Counted from the first letter of the stretch, positions 15,741 through 30,715 are shown. The stretch is DNA of 64,000 nt from Demequina rhizosphaerae (GCF_000971255.1 NZ_BBMC01000008.1:1-64000); one strand, 5' to 3'. Program-made: numbers and translations. The notes: generated by a model not told the origin, from the sequence alone.

Positions 15741-17525
15741 GTGAGCACCACCGCCGATCACCCCGGAGCCATCGCCCCTGCCCCCCAGGCGAACGACGCC
15801 GACGAGCGTCGCCGCCAGCGCGAGGAGGCGCGCCTCATCCGCACCCGTGAGGCCGCCGCGCGCAAGAACACCGCGTCCAAGGACGGCCAGTGGGCGGCGG
15901 GCGACCGCACCCCGCTGAACCCGAACGAGGAGTTCAAGGCGACGTCGGACCCCCTCGAGGTCCGCCACCGCATCGAGACGATGTACGCGCGCTGGGGCTT
16001 CTGGTCGATCCCGCCGACCGACCTGCGCGGGCGCTTCCGCTGGTGGGGCCTGTACACGCAGCGCCGGCCCGGGATCGACGGCGGCAGGACGGCCGTGCTC
16101 GAGCCGCACCAGCTCGACGACGAGTACTTCATGCTCCGCGTGCGCTCCGACGGCGGCCAGCTGTCCGTCGCCCAGGCCCGCGAGATCGCGGCGATCTCGC
16201 AGGAGTTCGGGCGCGACACCGCGGACGTGTCCGACCGCCAGAACATCCAGCTCCACTGGATCCGCATCGAGGACGTGCCGGAGATCTTCCGGCGCATCGA
16301 GTCCGTCGGGCTCTTCACCACGGAGGCGTGCGGCGACAGCCCGCGCGTGATCCTCGGCTCGCCGGTGGCCGGCGTGGCGAAGGACGAGCTCCTCGACCCG
16401 ACCCCGCAGATCGAGGCGATCATCGCGCGCGGCATCGGCAACCCCGAGTTCTCCAACCTGCCCCGCAAGTTCAAGTCCGCGATCTCGGGCACCCGCATCC
16501 CCGACATCGTCCACGAGGTGCAGGACATCGCGTTCGTCGCGGTCGAGCACCCCGAGCTCGGGCTCGGCTACGACCTGTGGGTGGGCGGCGGGCTCAGCAT
16601 CAACCCGCACCTCGGACAGCGCCTCGGGGCGTTCGTCGAGCCCGCCAAGGTGCCGGACGTGTGGGCCGGCGTCATCGGGATCTTCCGCGACCACGGCTAC
16701 CGCCGCCTGCGCACCCGCGCCCGCCTCAAGTTCCTCGTCAAGGCGTGGGGCGCGGAGAGGTTCCGCCAGGTGCTCGAGGACGACTACCTCGGGTGGAAGC
16801 TCCCCGACGGGCCGGGTCCCGAGGTCGCCAAGCCGGGCGACCGCGGCGACCACGTCGGCATCCACGAGCAGAAGGACGGGCGGTACTACGTCGGCGCCGC
16901 TCCGGTCGCGGGCCGCATCTCGGGCGTCAAGCTCGCGGCGATCGCCGACGTCGCGGAGGCGGCCGGCTCGGACCGCATCCGCCTCACGCCGCTGCAGAAG
17001 ATCCTCATCCTGGACGTGCCCGAGGACAAGGTCAACGACGTCGTCAACGGGCTGCGCGCGCTCGAGCTCGAGGCGCAGCCGGGCGAGTTCGCCCGCAACG
17101 TGATGGCCTGCACCGGCATCGAGTACTGCAAGCTCGCGATCGTCGAGACCAAGGCGACCGCGCGCGAGGTGGTGAAGACCCTCGACGCGGCCTTCCCCAC
17201 GCTCGACTCGCCCATCACCGTGCACGTCAACGGCTGCCCCAACTCGTGCGCGCGCATCCAGGTCGCGGACATCGGCTTCAAGGGCCAGCTGGTCCTCGAC
17301 GAGGAGTCCGGCGAGCAGGTGCCCGGCTTCCAGGTGCACCTGGGCGGGCGGCTCGGCCGCGGCGAGGACAACGACTTCGGCCGCAAGATCCGCGCCCACA
17401 AGGTGACGCAGCACGGCATGCCCGAGTACGTCGAGCGGGTGACCCGCAACTACCTCGCCACGCGCGAGGACGGCGAGCAGTTCGCGGACTGGGCCTTCCG
17501 GGTGGACGAGGAGCTGATCCGATGA
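15741..17525 (+). CDS. sir: Ferredoxin-dependent assimilatory sulfite reductase
   Basis: A 594-residue nitrite/sulfite reductase family protein that reduces sulfite to sulfide with six electrons from ferredoxin. The siroheme-[4Fe-4S] ligands are visible as CTGIEYC (C457, C463) and NGCPNSCARIQVADIGFKG (C499, C503). The duplicated half-domain arrangement is seen from VRSDGGQLSVAQAREIAAIS near residue 135 and PLQKILILDVPEDKV near 415. Sulfite rather than nitrite is chosen because cysH follows with a 4-base overlap and a Cys-rich leader precedes. The GTG at 15741 has TGGAG six bases upstream. The first 45 residues are charged and family-variable. Electrons may come from NADPH through the neighbouring FprA and a ferredoxin not encoded here. 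Confidence 0.92.
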   Translation: MSTTADHPGAIAPAPQANDADERRRQREEARLIRTREAAARKNTASKDGQWAAGDRTPLNPNEEFKATSDPLEVRHRIETMYARWGFWSIPPTDLRGRFRWWGLYTQRRPGIDGGRTAVLEPHQLDDEYFMLRVRSDGGQLSVAQAREIAAISQEFGRDTADVSDRQNIQLHWIRIEDVPEIFRRIESVGLFTTEACGDSPRVILGSPVAGVAKDELLDPTPQIEAIIARGIGNPEFSNLPRKFKSAISGTRIPDIVHEVQDIAFVAVEHPELGLGYDLWVGGGLSINPHLGQRLGAFVEPAKVPDVWAGVIGIFRDHGYRRLRTRARLKFLVKAWGAERFRQVLEDDYLGWKLPDGPGPEVAKPGDRGDHVGIHEQKDGRYYVGAAPVAGRISGVKLAAIADVAEAAGSDRIRLTPLQKILILDVPEDKVNDVVNGLRALELEAQPGEFARNVMACTGIEYCKLAIVETKATAREVVKTLDAAFPTLDSPITVHVNGCPNSCARIQVADIGFKGQLVLDEESGEQVPGFQVHLGGRLGRGEDNDFGRKIRAHKVTQHGMPEYVERVTRNYLATREDGEQFADWAFRVDEELIR

Positions 17526-18250
17526 ACGTGCCGGGAGCGGCGCCGCTGACGCTGCTCAACCCCGTCGAGTGGAACGCGGAGACGTGCGCCGACGTCAACG
17601 CGCGCCTGCTCACCGCCTCCGCCGAGCACATCGCCGACTGGGCGGTGGCGACCTTCGGGCGCGACCTGGCGGTCGCCTCGTCGATGCAGGACACGGTCCT
17701 GCCCCACCTGTTCGGCACCCGCCTCGCGGGCATCGACGTGCTCTTCCTCGAGACCGGCTACCACTTCGAGGAGACGCTCGACACGCGCGACGCGGCCGCC
17801 GCATCGTTCCCCATCACCATCGTCGACGTGCTCCCCGAGCGCACCGTCGCCGAGCAGGACGCCGAGCACGGCAAGGACCTCTTCGCGCGCAACCCCGGGC
17901 TGTGCTGCCAGCTGCGCAAGGTCGACCCGCTCCGGCGCGCGCTCGAGGGCTACTCCGCGTGGGTCACCGGGGCGCGGCGCGTCGACGCCGTGACCCGGTC
18001 CGAGATGCCCGTCGTGTCGTGGGACGCCAAGCACGGCCTCGTGAAGATCAACCCGCTCGCGCTCTGGGACGATGCGGCGGTCGAGGCCTACGAGGACCGC
18101 AACGGCCTGCCCCGCAACCCGCTGGTCGCGCAGGGCTACCCGAGCATCGGCTGCTGGCCGTGCACCCGGCAGGTCGCGCCGGGCGAGGACCGCCGCGCCG
18201 GCCGCTGGTCCGGCCAGGACAAGACGGAGTGTGGCATCCACGTCGCGTGA
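17522..18250 (+). CDS. cysH: Adenylylsulfate (APS/PAPS) reductase CysH
   Basis: A 242-residue thioredoxin-dependent reductase making sulfite from activated sulfate. The [4Fe-4S] cysteine set typical of APS reductases is present: CC in NPGLCCQLRKVDPL (about residues 130-131) and CWPC (about 210-213). The mobile catalytic Cys lies in ECGIHVA at the C-terminus. The nucleotide-binding signature is VASSMQDTVLPHL with DVLFLETGYHFEETL. The presence of the cluster points to APS as the substrate. The ATG at 17522 overlaps the sir stop. No ATP sulfurylase or sulfate transporter follows; the next gene has its own promoter, so those must lie elsewhere. Confidence 0.93.
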   Translation: MNVPGAAPLTLLNPVEWNAETCADVNARLLTASAEHIADWAVATFGRDLAVASSMQDTVLPHLFGTRLAGIDVLFLETGYHFEETLDTRDAAAASFPITIVDVLPERTVAEQDAEHGKDLFARNPGLCCQLRKVDPLRRALEGYSAWVTGARRVDAVTRSEMPVVSWDAKHGLVKINPLALWDDAAVEAYEDRNGLPRNPLVAQGYPSIGCWPCTRQVAPGEDRRAGRWSGQDKTECGIHVA

Positions 18251-18303
18251 CGCCCGCATCGTGCACTGCTGCCAGGGCGGATGCACGCAACGGCCGGGAA
18301 TGC

Positions 18304-18334
18304 TTGACCGATTCGTCCGTTTCATGCCTACAGT
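18304..18334 (+). promoter_or_regulatory. Candidate promoter of the glucan operon
   Basis: TTGACC (18304-18309) and TACAGT (18329-18334), spaced 19 bases, lie in the 207-base gap after cysH and about 120 bases before the GT2 start. Both hexamers are good matches; the spacer is slightly long. The long leader that follows is Arg/Pro-codon rich on paper but shows no convincing gene. Confidence 0.5.
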
Positions 18335-18457
18335 GGCCTCTCCAGCGAGCCGCCAGATGAGCCGCAGGGCGCCCCGCCTCCGGGTGCGCCACCGTCACCG
18401 TCGCCGATCCGACCTCCCGCCCGCCCGCGCTCCCGCGCGAGACGAGAGGAGCCGATC

Positions 18458-20347
18458 ATGCGATCGCTCGACGCCCCCTCGACCCCGCCGCCGCCGATCG
18501 CCGCGCGAACCCCCGGCCCGTCGCCCGTGATGACCCTCATGGTGATCCTCGCGACGATCGGGATCCTCGGCTACGCCTTCTTCCTGCTCAACCCCGCGAA
18601 CCGCGGCGACGTCATCCCGTGGCTGCTCGTGATCACGGCGGAGTCCGTGCTCGTCTTCCATGCGCTGCTGTCGATGTGGACCATCCTCGCAGGCGCCGTC
18701 GACCCCCGGGACTTCGCGTTCCACCAGGCGAAGGCCGCGCTGTTCGGCCGGTCGCGCACGGGCGACCCGACGGAGTGGCCCCTCGAGCTCGACGGGCGAC
18801 GCATCGCCGTCGACGTCTTCATCACGACGTACGGCGAGCCGCTCGACATCGTGCGCCGGACCGTCACGGGCGCGATGGCGATGCACGGCCGGCACCGCAC
18901 ATGGGTGCTCGACGACGGCCGCAGCGACGACATGCGCGACCTCGCCGCCGAGCTGGGCGCCCGCTACGTGCGGCGCCTCAGCTCCGGCGGCGCCAAGGCC
19001 GGCAACATCAACCACGCGCTCACGCTCGCGAAGGGCGAGTTCTTCGCGGTCTTCGACGCGGACTTCGTGCCCGACCGCAGCTTCCTGCTCGAGACCGTGC
19101 CGTTCTTCACCGACGACCGGGTCGCGTTCGTGCAGACGCCGCAGACGTACGGCAACCTCCACACGACGATCGCGAAGGGCGCCGGCTACATGCAGGCCGT
19201 CTTCTACCGCTTCGTCCAGCCGGGCCGGAACCGCTTCAACGCGGCGTTCTGCGTGGGCACCAACGTGGTTTTCCGGCGCACCGCGATCGACGAGGTCGGC
19301 GGCATCTACACCGACTCGAAGTCCGAGGACGTGTGGACCTCGCTGCTGCTGCACGAGCTCGGGTGGCGCTCCGTCTACATCCCCACGGTGCTCGCCGTCG
19401 GCAACGCCCCGGACACCGTCGAGGCCTACGCCAAGCAGCAGCTGCGATGGGCGACCGGCGGGTTCGAGATCCTGCTCACCCACAACCCGCTCAGCCCGCG
19501 CCGGAACCTCACCGCGGACCAGCGCATCCAGTACCTGGTGACGGCGACCTTCTACCTCACCGGCATCGCGCCGCTGCTCCTCCTGCTCGTGCCGCCGCTC
19601 GAGATCTACCTCGACCTGAGGCCGATGGCGCTGTCGATCTCGATCACCACGTGGCTCGTCTTCTACGCGGGCTTCTACGTCATGCAGATCGGGCTCGCGT
19701 GGTTCACGCTCGGCACGTTCCGCTGGCAGACGCTCACCCTCGCGACCGTGTCCTTCCCCATCTACCTCAAGGCGCTGGTCAACGCGTTCACGAGCCGCGA
19801 CGTCGGCTGGACGTCGACCGGCAGCACCAAGGCGCGCTCGCCGTTCAACTTCATCGTGCCGCAGGTGCTGTTCTTCGTGTTCCTCGCGCTCACCTCGCTC
19901 GTCGCGATCTGGCGCGACTGGGACAACGGGGTCGTCACGCTGGCGACGGCGTGGAACGTCACCAACACGGTCATCCTCGGCGCGTTCCTCCTCGCCGCCC
20001 GGCGCGAGGCGCGCGCGCTGCGCCGCGGCCGGCCGCTCGCGCCCGACCGCGGCGGGCTGCCGGAGGCGCCGCCCGAGCCCGCGGTCGTGGTCGCGCGACC
20101 CGTCGAGGTCGCGCACGCCATCGCCGCGCGCGAGGCCGTCCCGGTGGGGGCCGCTGTCGCCGTCCGCGCCGATGCGGTGGCTCCGGCCCCGGTCCCCGCC
20201 GCGCCGCCGCCGCCAGCTCCGTCCGCGCCGCCCGCACAGACGACGCCCGCCGCGCCCGCGACCCGCGCGGATGCGCACCCGACCATCGTCCGGCCCGTGC
20301 TCCCCGCGACGCTCGGCCGGCGCGCACGACGGGAGCTCGCCTCATGA
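18458..20347 (+). CDS. Processive GT2 glycosyltransferase, cellulose-synthase-like (putative beta-glucan synthase)
   Basis: A 629-residue inner-membrane glycosyltransferase. Two N-terminal membrane segments (about 28-48 and 52-80) precede the catalytic domain, which has the D, DxD, D, QxxRW set: VDVFITTYGEP (about 125), DADF (about 204), SKSEDVWTSLLL (about 290) and QQLRW (about 327). Four or more membrane segments follow (about 360-520). The tail from about 540 is Ala/Pro-rich and probably disordered; no PilZ domain is seen. Members make and extrude beta-linked polysaccharides from UDP-sugars. GAGAGGAG precedes the ATG. The stop overlaps the next start (ATGA). The GH81 partner suggests a product with beta-1,3 links; cellulose or a mixed-linkage glucan remain possible. 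Confidence 0.87.
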   Translation: MRSLDAPSTPPPPIAARTPGPSPVMTLMVILATIGILGYAFFLLNPANRGDVIPWLLVITAESVLVFHALLSMWTILAGAVDPRDFAFHQAKAALFGRSRTGDPTEWPLELDGRRIAVDVFITTYGEPLDIVRRTVTGAMAMHGRHRTWVLDDGRSDDMRDLAAELGARYVRRLSSGGAKAGNINHALTLAKGEFFAVFDADFVPDRSFLLETVPFFTDDRVAFVQTPQTYGNLHTTIAKGAGYMQAVFYRFVQPGRNRFNAAFCVGTNVVFRRTAIDEVGGIYTDSKSEDVWTSLLLHELGWRSVYIPTVLAVGNAPDTVEAYAKQQLRWATGGFEILLTHNPLSPRRNLTADQRIQYLVTATFYLTGIAPLLLLLVPPLEIYLDLRPMALSISITTWLVFYAGFYVMQIGLAWFTLGTFRWQTLTLATVSFPIYLKALVNAFTSRDVGWTSTGSTKARSPFNFIVPQVLFFVFLALTSLVAIWRDWDNGVVTLATAWNVTNTVILGAFLLAARREARALRRGRPLAPDRGGLPEAPPEPAVVVARPVEVAHAIAAREAVPVGAAVAVRADAVAPAPVPAAPPPPAPSAPPAQTTPAAPATRADAHPTIVRPVLPATLGRRARRELAS

Positions 20348-21069
20348 CCTGGGGGAACCGCCTCAAGCTGGTGGCCGGCGTCCTCGCCGTGCTGCTCGTG
20401 GTCGCCGCCGCGACCCTGCTGTTCAACCGCCGCCAGTCGGAGGTGCTGAGCACGTCGGCCGAGATCCAGGCGTCCCGCTTCGACGTGGGCACCGACTACG
20501 GCGGGCTGGTGGTCGCGCAGTACGTCGACGACGGCGACACCGTCACGAAGGGCGACCGGCTGTTCGCCATCGACAGCCCGATCCTCGCGCGCGACATCAA
20601 GCAGGGCCTCATCGAGGCCGAGCCGGGCTCGCTCGCGAAGGACGGCACCGTCACGGTGCGCGCGAGCATCGCCGGCACCGTCGAGGACGTGACCGCGGAC
20701 GTCGGCAGCTTCGCCGGGGCGGGCACGGTCATCGCCGCGATCGACGAGCGCGACAGCCTCTACACCGAGGCCGAGTTCGTCCTCACGCCGCGCGACTTCT
20801 CGCGCATCGTGGACGATGCGGCGGTCGAGCTGCGCCTGCCCGACGACTCGCTGCTCGCCGGCACCGTCGCGGACTACTCGGTCGAGACCGTCGAGGGCGC
20901 GGCGCGCGTCACCGTGCGGATCGAGTCCGACGCGCTCGTCGACGACGCCGACGGCGGCCTGGTCCAGGCGGGCACGCCCGTGGCCGCGACGCTGCACCTG
21001 CGCGACGACGGCCCGCTCGCGGGCGTCACCGACGCGCTCGGCGACCTCGCCCGCAAGGTCGGGCTGTGA
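20344..21069 (+). CDS. Membrane-fusion-like (HlyD-type) periplasmic-adaptor protein
   Basis: A 241-residue protein with one N-terminal membrane anchor (about 7-26, LKLVAGVLAVLLVVAAATLL) and an extracytoplasmic part. It has two biotinyl-lipoyl-like halves: FDVGTDYGGLVVAQYVDDGDTVTKGDRLFAIDS (about 46-78) and VRASIAGTVEDVTADVGSFAGAGTVIAAID (about 103-132), with almost no coiled coil between them. A beta-barrel segment near 145-215 follows. This is the layout of short membrane fusion proteins that help polysaccharide synthases, such as BgsB beside the rhizobial mixed-linkage glucan synthase BgsA; the parallel is by architecture only. It overlaps its neighbours on both sides (ATGA, GTGA), so it is made with the synthase. 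Confidence 0.8.
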   Translation: MTWGNRLKLVAGVLAVLLVVAAATLLFNRRQSEVLSTSAEIQASRFDVGTDYGGLVVAQYVDDGDTVTKGDRLFAIDSPILARDIKQGLIEAEPGSLAKDGTVTVRASIAGTVEDVTADVGSFAGAGTVIAAIDERDSLYTEAEFVLTPRDFSRIVDDAAVELRLPDDSLLAGTVADYSVETVEGAARVTVRIESDALVDDADGGLVQAGTPVAATLHLRDDGPLAGVTDALGDLARKVGL

Positions 21070-23036
21070 GGCGAGCGGTCATGGCGGCGGCGGTGGCGGG
21101 AGCGCTGCTCCTGGCGGCATGCACGGGCGGGTCCGCGTCCCTCGACGGGGCGGTGCCGAGCGCCGCACCGGGACCGCGGGAGGGCGGACCGGATCCGTCG
21201 ATCCTCCCCGAGGCGGCCGACGCGGGCGTCGCGACCCGGCTCGCCGACGACGTGGTGCCGCCGACGAACCGCTGGTACTCCGCGCTCGCCTTCGGCGACC
21301 CGGGCCTGCCGGTGTTCCCCAAGCCGCTGTCGTTCCAGGCGGTCGACGGAGGCTTCGCGATGGGCCTCACGCGGCCCGACGCGCAGCCCGACGCGATCCT
21401 CGCCCCCGCCGTCGCGGACCTCACCGTCACGGTCGCCGGGGCGTCGGGCTTCGGCGAGGTGGTGGACGCGAGCCCCGTGGCCGTCACGCTCGCGACCGGA
21501 CCCGTCGCGCTCACCCTCGCGCAGGGCGTGCCCGTGGTCGCGGTCTCCTCCGACGGCGGCGCGGAGGCGGAGCTGTCCGCCGCCTTCGAGCCGGCGGGCG
21601 ACGGGCTCGCCACCGCGACGATCGGCGCGACCGAGTACGGCATCGCCCTCGACGGCGCCTCCGTCGACGGCACCGCGCTCACCCTCGACCCGGGTGGCAC
21701 CGCGCAGCTCTTCGCCGTGCCCGAGGGCGGCGAAGCGGCCGCCATCGCCGCCGCCCTCGGGCCGGTCGCGCGCGGCGCCGACGCGGAGTACGCGCTCGCC
21801 GACGCGGCCACCACGACGGTGACGTACGCCGACGAGCCCACCGTGGTCGCGGTGCCGGCGGCGCGCGCCGCGGACCTCGACTGCACGCTCGGCACGTACG
21901 CGACCATCGACGGGCCCTTCTCGGTGTGCCGCGCATCGTCCGTCTCGTGGGACGTGCCGCTGGTCGAGCCGAGCGCCTCGCTCGACCTGTCCGGGATCAC
22001 GGACGCCGAGCGCGACGCGATCGCCGCGGCCTTCGCGGCCGACGCGGGCGCGGAGCCCGACCTGCCCGCGGACACGTACTTCGGGGCGAAGGCGCTGTAC
22101 CGGCTCGCGAACCTGCTCCAGATCGCGGACGCGCTCGGAGAGGACGCGTACGCCGAGCAGCTCCAGGGCACGCTCGAGGAGCAGCTCGACCGGTGGGGCG
22201 ACCCGGAGGGGTGCGCGGAGCGCGCCGAGCGCTGCTTCACGTACGACCCGGCGCTGCGCGGCGTGGTCGGGCTCGCGACCGCCTTCGGCTCGGAGCAGTT
22301 CAACGACCACCACTTCCACTACGGCTACCTGCTGTACGCGGCGGCCGTCGCGGGGGCGCGGGACCCGGAGCTGGCGGAGCGCATCGGCCCGGTCATGGAC
22401 CTCGTCGCGGAGGACATCGCCGCGCCCGGCACGTCCGACGCGTTCCCGCTGAGGCGCGCGTTCGACCCGGTCGCGGGGCACTCGTGGGCGTCGGGCATCA
22501 GCCCGTTCGCGGACGGCAACAACCAGGAGTCGAGCTCGGAGGCGGCGCTCGCGTGGAACGCCGTCGCGCTGTGGGCCGACCTGCGCGGGGACGATGCCCT
22601 GGGCGGGTCCGCGCGGTGGATGCTGTCCGCGGAGTCGGAGGCCGCGACGCGGCTGTGGCTCGCTCCCGACCTCACCGGGCTGGACGGCTACGCGCACCCG
22701 ATCGTCGCGATCGAGTGGGGCGCGAAGCGGGACTACGCGACGTGGTTCAGCGACGACCCCGCGGCGATGCTGGGCATCCAGGTCATCCCCGGCCAGCCCG
22801 CCGCGGCGGCGTACCTGGGCGCGGTGCCCGCGGAGCGCATCGTCGCGTCCGTCGACGAGGCGTGGGGGCAGGGTACGCCCGGCCAGTTCGCCGACTACCT
22901 GCTCATGTACCGGGCGCTCGCCGGCGACGAGGAGCGGGCGGCGGCGTGGGCCGCGGCGGTGGACCTGCCGGACTCCGCGATCGACGACGGGAGCTCGCGG
23001 ACGTGGATGCTCGCGTGGATCGCCGCCGCGGGCTGA
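21066..23036 (+). CDS. GH81 endo-beta-1,3-glucanase lipoprotein
   Basis: A 656-residue surface lipoprotein: signal with lipobox LLLAAC (Cys19). The catalytic domain reads as glycoside hydrolase family 81: PPTNRWYSALAFGD near residue 65, FNDHHFHYGYLLYAAA near 411 with the conserved Asp, and SPFADGNNQESSSEA near 482 with the catalytic Glu pair. It is near the short end for GH81. The family hydrolyses beta-1,3-glucan internally. The GTG at 21066 overlaps the stop of the membrane-fusion gene, so it is the third gene of the glucan operon. It may trim or release the exported polymer, as cellulases do in cellulose operons; degrading external laminarin is the alternative. Confidence 0.9.
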   Translation: MRRAVMAAAVAGALLLAACTGGSASLDGAVPSAAPGPREGGPDPSILPEAADAGVATRLADDVVPPTNRWYSALAFGDPGLPVFPKPLSFQAVDGGFAMGLTRPDAQPDAILAPAVADLTVTVAGASGFGEVVDASPVAVTLATGPVALTLAQGVPVVAVSSDGGAEAELSAAFEPAGDGLATATIGATEYGIALDGASVDGTALTLDPGGTAQLFAVPEGGEAAAIAAALGPVARGADAEYALADAATTTVTYADEPTVVAVPAARAADLDCTLGTYATIDGPFSVCRASSVSWDVPLVEPSASLDLSGITDAERDAIAAAFAADAGAEPDLPADTYFGAKALYRLANLLQIADALGEDAYAEQLQGTLEEQLDRWGDPEGCAERAERCFTYDPALRGVVGLATAFGSEQFNDHHFHYGYLLYAAAVAGARDPELAERIGPVMDLVAEDIAAPGTSDAFPLRRAFDPVAGHSWASGISPFADGNNQESSSEAALAWNAVALWADLRGDDALGGSARWMLSAESEAATRLWLAPDLTGLDGYAHPIVAIEWGAKRDYATWFSDDPAAMLGIQVIPGQPAAAAYLGAVPAERIVASVDEAWGQGTPGQFADYLLMYRALAGDEERAAAWAAAVDLPDSAIDDGSSRTWMLAWIAAAG

Positions 23037-23057
23037 GCACGACGAGCGCGAGGTGCC

Positions 23058-23097
23058 GGGCGGCGCCCCGGGGCCGGACACGTACCCCGGGGGCCGC
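23058..23097. terminator. GC-rich hairpin between convergent GH81 and amylopullulanase genes
   Basis: GGCGGCGCCCCGGGG (23058-23072) pairs with CCCCGGGGGCCGCC (23084-23097) with one bulge and an 11-base loop. It fills the 67-base gap between two convergent stops, so it probably ends both transcripts. Confidence 0.65.
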
Positions 23098-23103
23098 CGC
23101 GCC

Positions 23104-28902
<5,799 letters not shown>

Positions 28903-28993
28903 GGAAACTCCCAGGTTCGGGGCCACCACGCTGTGGCCTGGTCACGACGGTGTGATGCTGAGCGGTCCAACTGAGCGCGAGCGTATCGGTGCA

Positions 28994-29007
28994 TGTAAAC
29001 GCTTGCA
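28994..29007. promoter_or_regulatory. LacI-family-type operator upstream of the amylopullulanase
   Basis: TGTAAACGCTTGCA (28994-29007) is an imperfect palindrome with the central CG and the AA/TT flanks typical of LacI-family repressors of maltose and starch genes. It stands about 90 bases before the amylopullulanase start in an AT-richer pocket. The divergent gene rarD starts 125 bases away, but control of the amylase gene is more plausible. Confidence 0.6.
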
Positions 29008-29131
29008 AATCGAAATGGGCGAAATCTTCCGTGGAGGCGTCAGGGCCGCCGGCACCCGCCTCGCGTTGGAGGGGCCAGCTGCGGCCGACTGGCCCTGCAG
29101 GCGAGGGGCCAGACGGTGGCAGAATCTTCTG

Positions 29132-30082
29132 GTGACCCCCTCGCTCGACCGCCGCGGCCTCGCCTACGGTGCCTCCGCCTACTTCATCTGGGGGCTGTTC
29201 CCCCTCTTCATGGCCGCGCTCGAGCCGGCCGGCGCGCTCGAGATCGTCGCCTGGCGCTCGATCTCCTCGCTCGCCGTGTGCCTCGCGATCGTGCCGTTCG
29301 TGCGCGGGTGGGCGCGCATCGTCGCCGTGGTGCGGGACCGGAAGGTGCTCGCCAGGCTGGCGATCGCGTCGCTCGTCATCGCGCTCAACTGGGGCGTGAT
29401 GGTCTACGCCGTGGTGACCGACCGGGTCGCCTCGACATCGCTCGGGTACTACATCAACCCGCTCATCACCGTGACGCTCGGCGTGGTGCTGCTGGGCGAG
29501 CGTCTTCGCCGGCTCCAGCTGGTGGCGATCGGCGTGGCGGCGATCGCCGTCGTGGTGCTCGCGGTCGAGATGGGCGGACTGCCGTGGATCTCGCTCGTGC
29601 TGGCGTTCAGCTTCGCGACGTACTCGTTCATCAAGAAGGACGTGGGCCACAAGGTAGACGCGCTCACGGGGCTGACCGTGGAGACCGCGGTGCAGCTGCC
29701 CGTGGCGATCGGGGTGCTCGCCTGGGTCGGGATCGCGGGTCAGGCGACGCTGTTCCAGCGCGGCGCCGAGGGCCTGGGCGGCTGGCACGACGCGCTCATG
29801 CTCACCACCGGCACGTGGACCGCGGGCGCGCTCCTCATCTTCGCGGCGGGCGCGCGACGGCTGCCGCTCAACATCTCGGGGCTGCTCCAGTACATCGCGC
29901 CGACCATGACCTTCGCGCTGGCCGTGTGGCACTTCCACGAGCCGATGCCGCCGGCCCGCTGGGCAGGCTTCGCGCTCGTGTGGGTCGCGCTCGTGCTCAT
30001 CACGGCGGACTCGTGGCGCGCGCGGTCGCGGGTCAGGGATCCGCGGGCGGCCGAGTCGGGCAGGGTCACCGAGCCGGTCTGA
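29132..30082 (+). CDS. rarD: RarD-type EamA-family membrane transporter
   Basis: A 316-residue membrane protein with about ten hydrophobic segments, the EamA (drug/metabolite transporter) layout. It opens DRRGLAYGASAYFIWGLFPL, has VIALNWGVMVYAV near residue 88 and SLGYYINPLITVTLGVVLLGER near 110, all typical of RarD. The second EamA half contains LSGLLQYIAPT-like NISGLLQYIAPTMTF near 250. RarD substrates are not settled; the name comes from chloramphenicol sensitivity. The GTG at 29132 was chosen because the upstream part of the frame has no coding look and would overlap the amylase promoter; a -10-like CAGAAT seven bases before hints at leaderless translation. Confidence 0.88.
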   Translation: MTPSLDRRGLAYGASAYFIWGLFPLFMAALEPAGALEIVAWRSISSLAVCLAIVPFVRGWARIVAVVRDRKVLARLAIASLVIALNWGVMVYAVVTDRVASTSLGYYINPLITVTLGVVLLGERLRRLQLVAIGVAAIAVVVLAVEMGGLPWISLVLAFSFATYSFIKKDVGHKVDALTGLTVETAVQLPVAIGVLAWVGIAGQATLFQRGAEGLGGWHDALMLTTGTWTAGALLIFAAGARRLPLNISGLLQYIAPTMTFALAVWHFHEPMPPARWAGFALVWVALVLITADSWRARSRVRDPRAAESGRVTEPV

Positions 30083-30109
30083 GCCCGGGCGCGGGCGGGC
30101 CCGTCCGCC

Positions 30110-30463
30110 CTACCAGAGGGTGTGAAGCATCTCGGATCTGCCACCGATGGTGTCGCACTTCGCGACGAAGGCATGGAAGTCCGCGAGCTGGCTGCCGCCC
30201 TGCTCCTGGTCGAGCACCGCCAGGCGGCTGTGGTTCTCCGCGCCGGCCATGGTGGCATACGTCTCGCAGAGCAGGAACCGCACGCTGCCGTCCTCGCGCT
30301 GCTTCGACACGGTGTAGTGCAGGAGCGCCTCGTCACCCTCCGTCGGATGCGTGCGTCTCATCCACTCCGCATGGTTCGCGAAGAAGCGGTCGCCCTCGGC
30401 CTCGTGCTCCGGCGGACACCGGTACGCCATCGAGAACTGCGCTGTGCCGGGCTTCTCGGTCAT
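30110..30463 (-). CDS. Small unknown protein, possible dimeric alpha-beta barrel
   Basis: A 117-residue soluble protein I do not recognise. It starts MTEKPGTAQFSMAYRCPPEH, contains DRFFANHAEWMRRTHPTEGD and LLHYTVSKQREDGSVRFLLCETYATMAG, and ends CDTIGGRSEMLHTLW. The strand-helix-strand spacing and length recall antibiotic-biosynthesis-monooxygenase-like (ABM) or EthD-like barrels, but this is only an impression. I prefer ATG 30463 over the one at 30475 because GGGGGA lies just before it. It is convergent with rarD (27 bases) and has its own promoter, so it is a single-gene unit. Confidence 0.65.
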   Translation of the reverse strand: MTEKPGTAQFSMAYRCPPEHEAEGDRFFANHAEWMRRTHPTEGDEALLHYTVSKQREDGSVRFLLCETYATMAGAENHSRLAVLDQEQGGSQLADFHAFVAKCDTIGGRSEMLHTLW

Positions 30464-30489
30464 GATTCCCCCCATGCTCGATTCCGGCG

Positions 30490-30518
30490 AGCGTAACCCG
30501 GCTCATCCGGGCCTGCAA
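30490..30518 (-). promoter_or_regulatory. Promoter of the small unknown gene
   Basis: On the minus strand TTGCAG (30518-30513) and TACGCT (30495-30490) are spaced exactly 17 bases, about 27 bases before the ATG at 30463. TACGCT recurs as a -10 element elsewhere in the window (48524, 54725, 61755). The 252-base gap to 30715 shows nothing else. Confidence 0.6.
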
Positions 30519-30715
30519 CGAGTGCCCGCGCACGCGATCGCGGAACCGAGCGCCCCGGGGTCGCGGCGTGGAAGGATCCCTACCCCGGGGCACGGGATCC
30601 GCGAGATCCGTCACTGATCCACCCACAAGACGCGCAGATCTGCCAGGACCGACCAGGGTCTACCCGTGGCGATTCGGGGGTGCGAGCGGCGCCCGCTGTC
30701 CGGCAGGTGGCGGGC

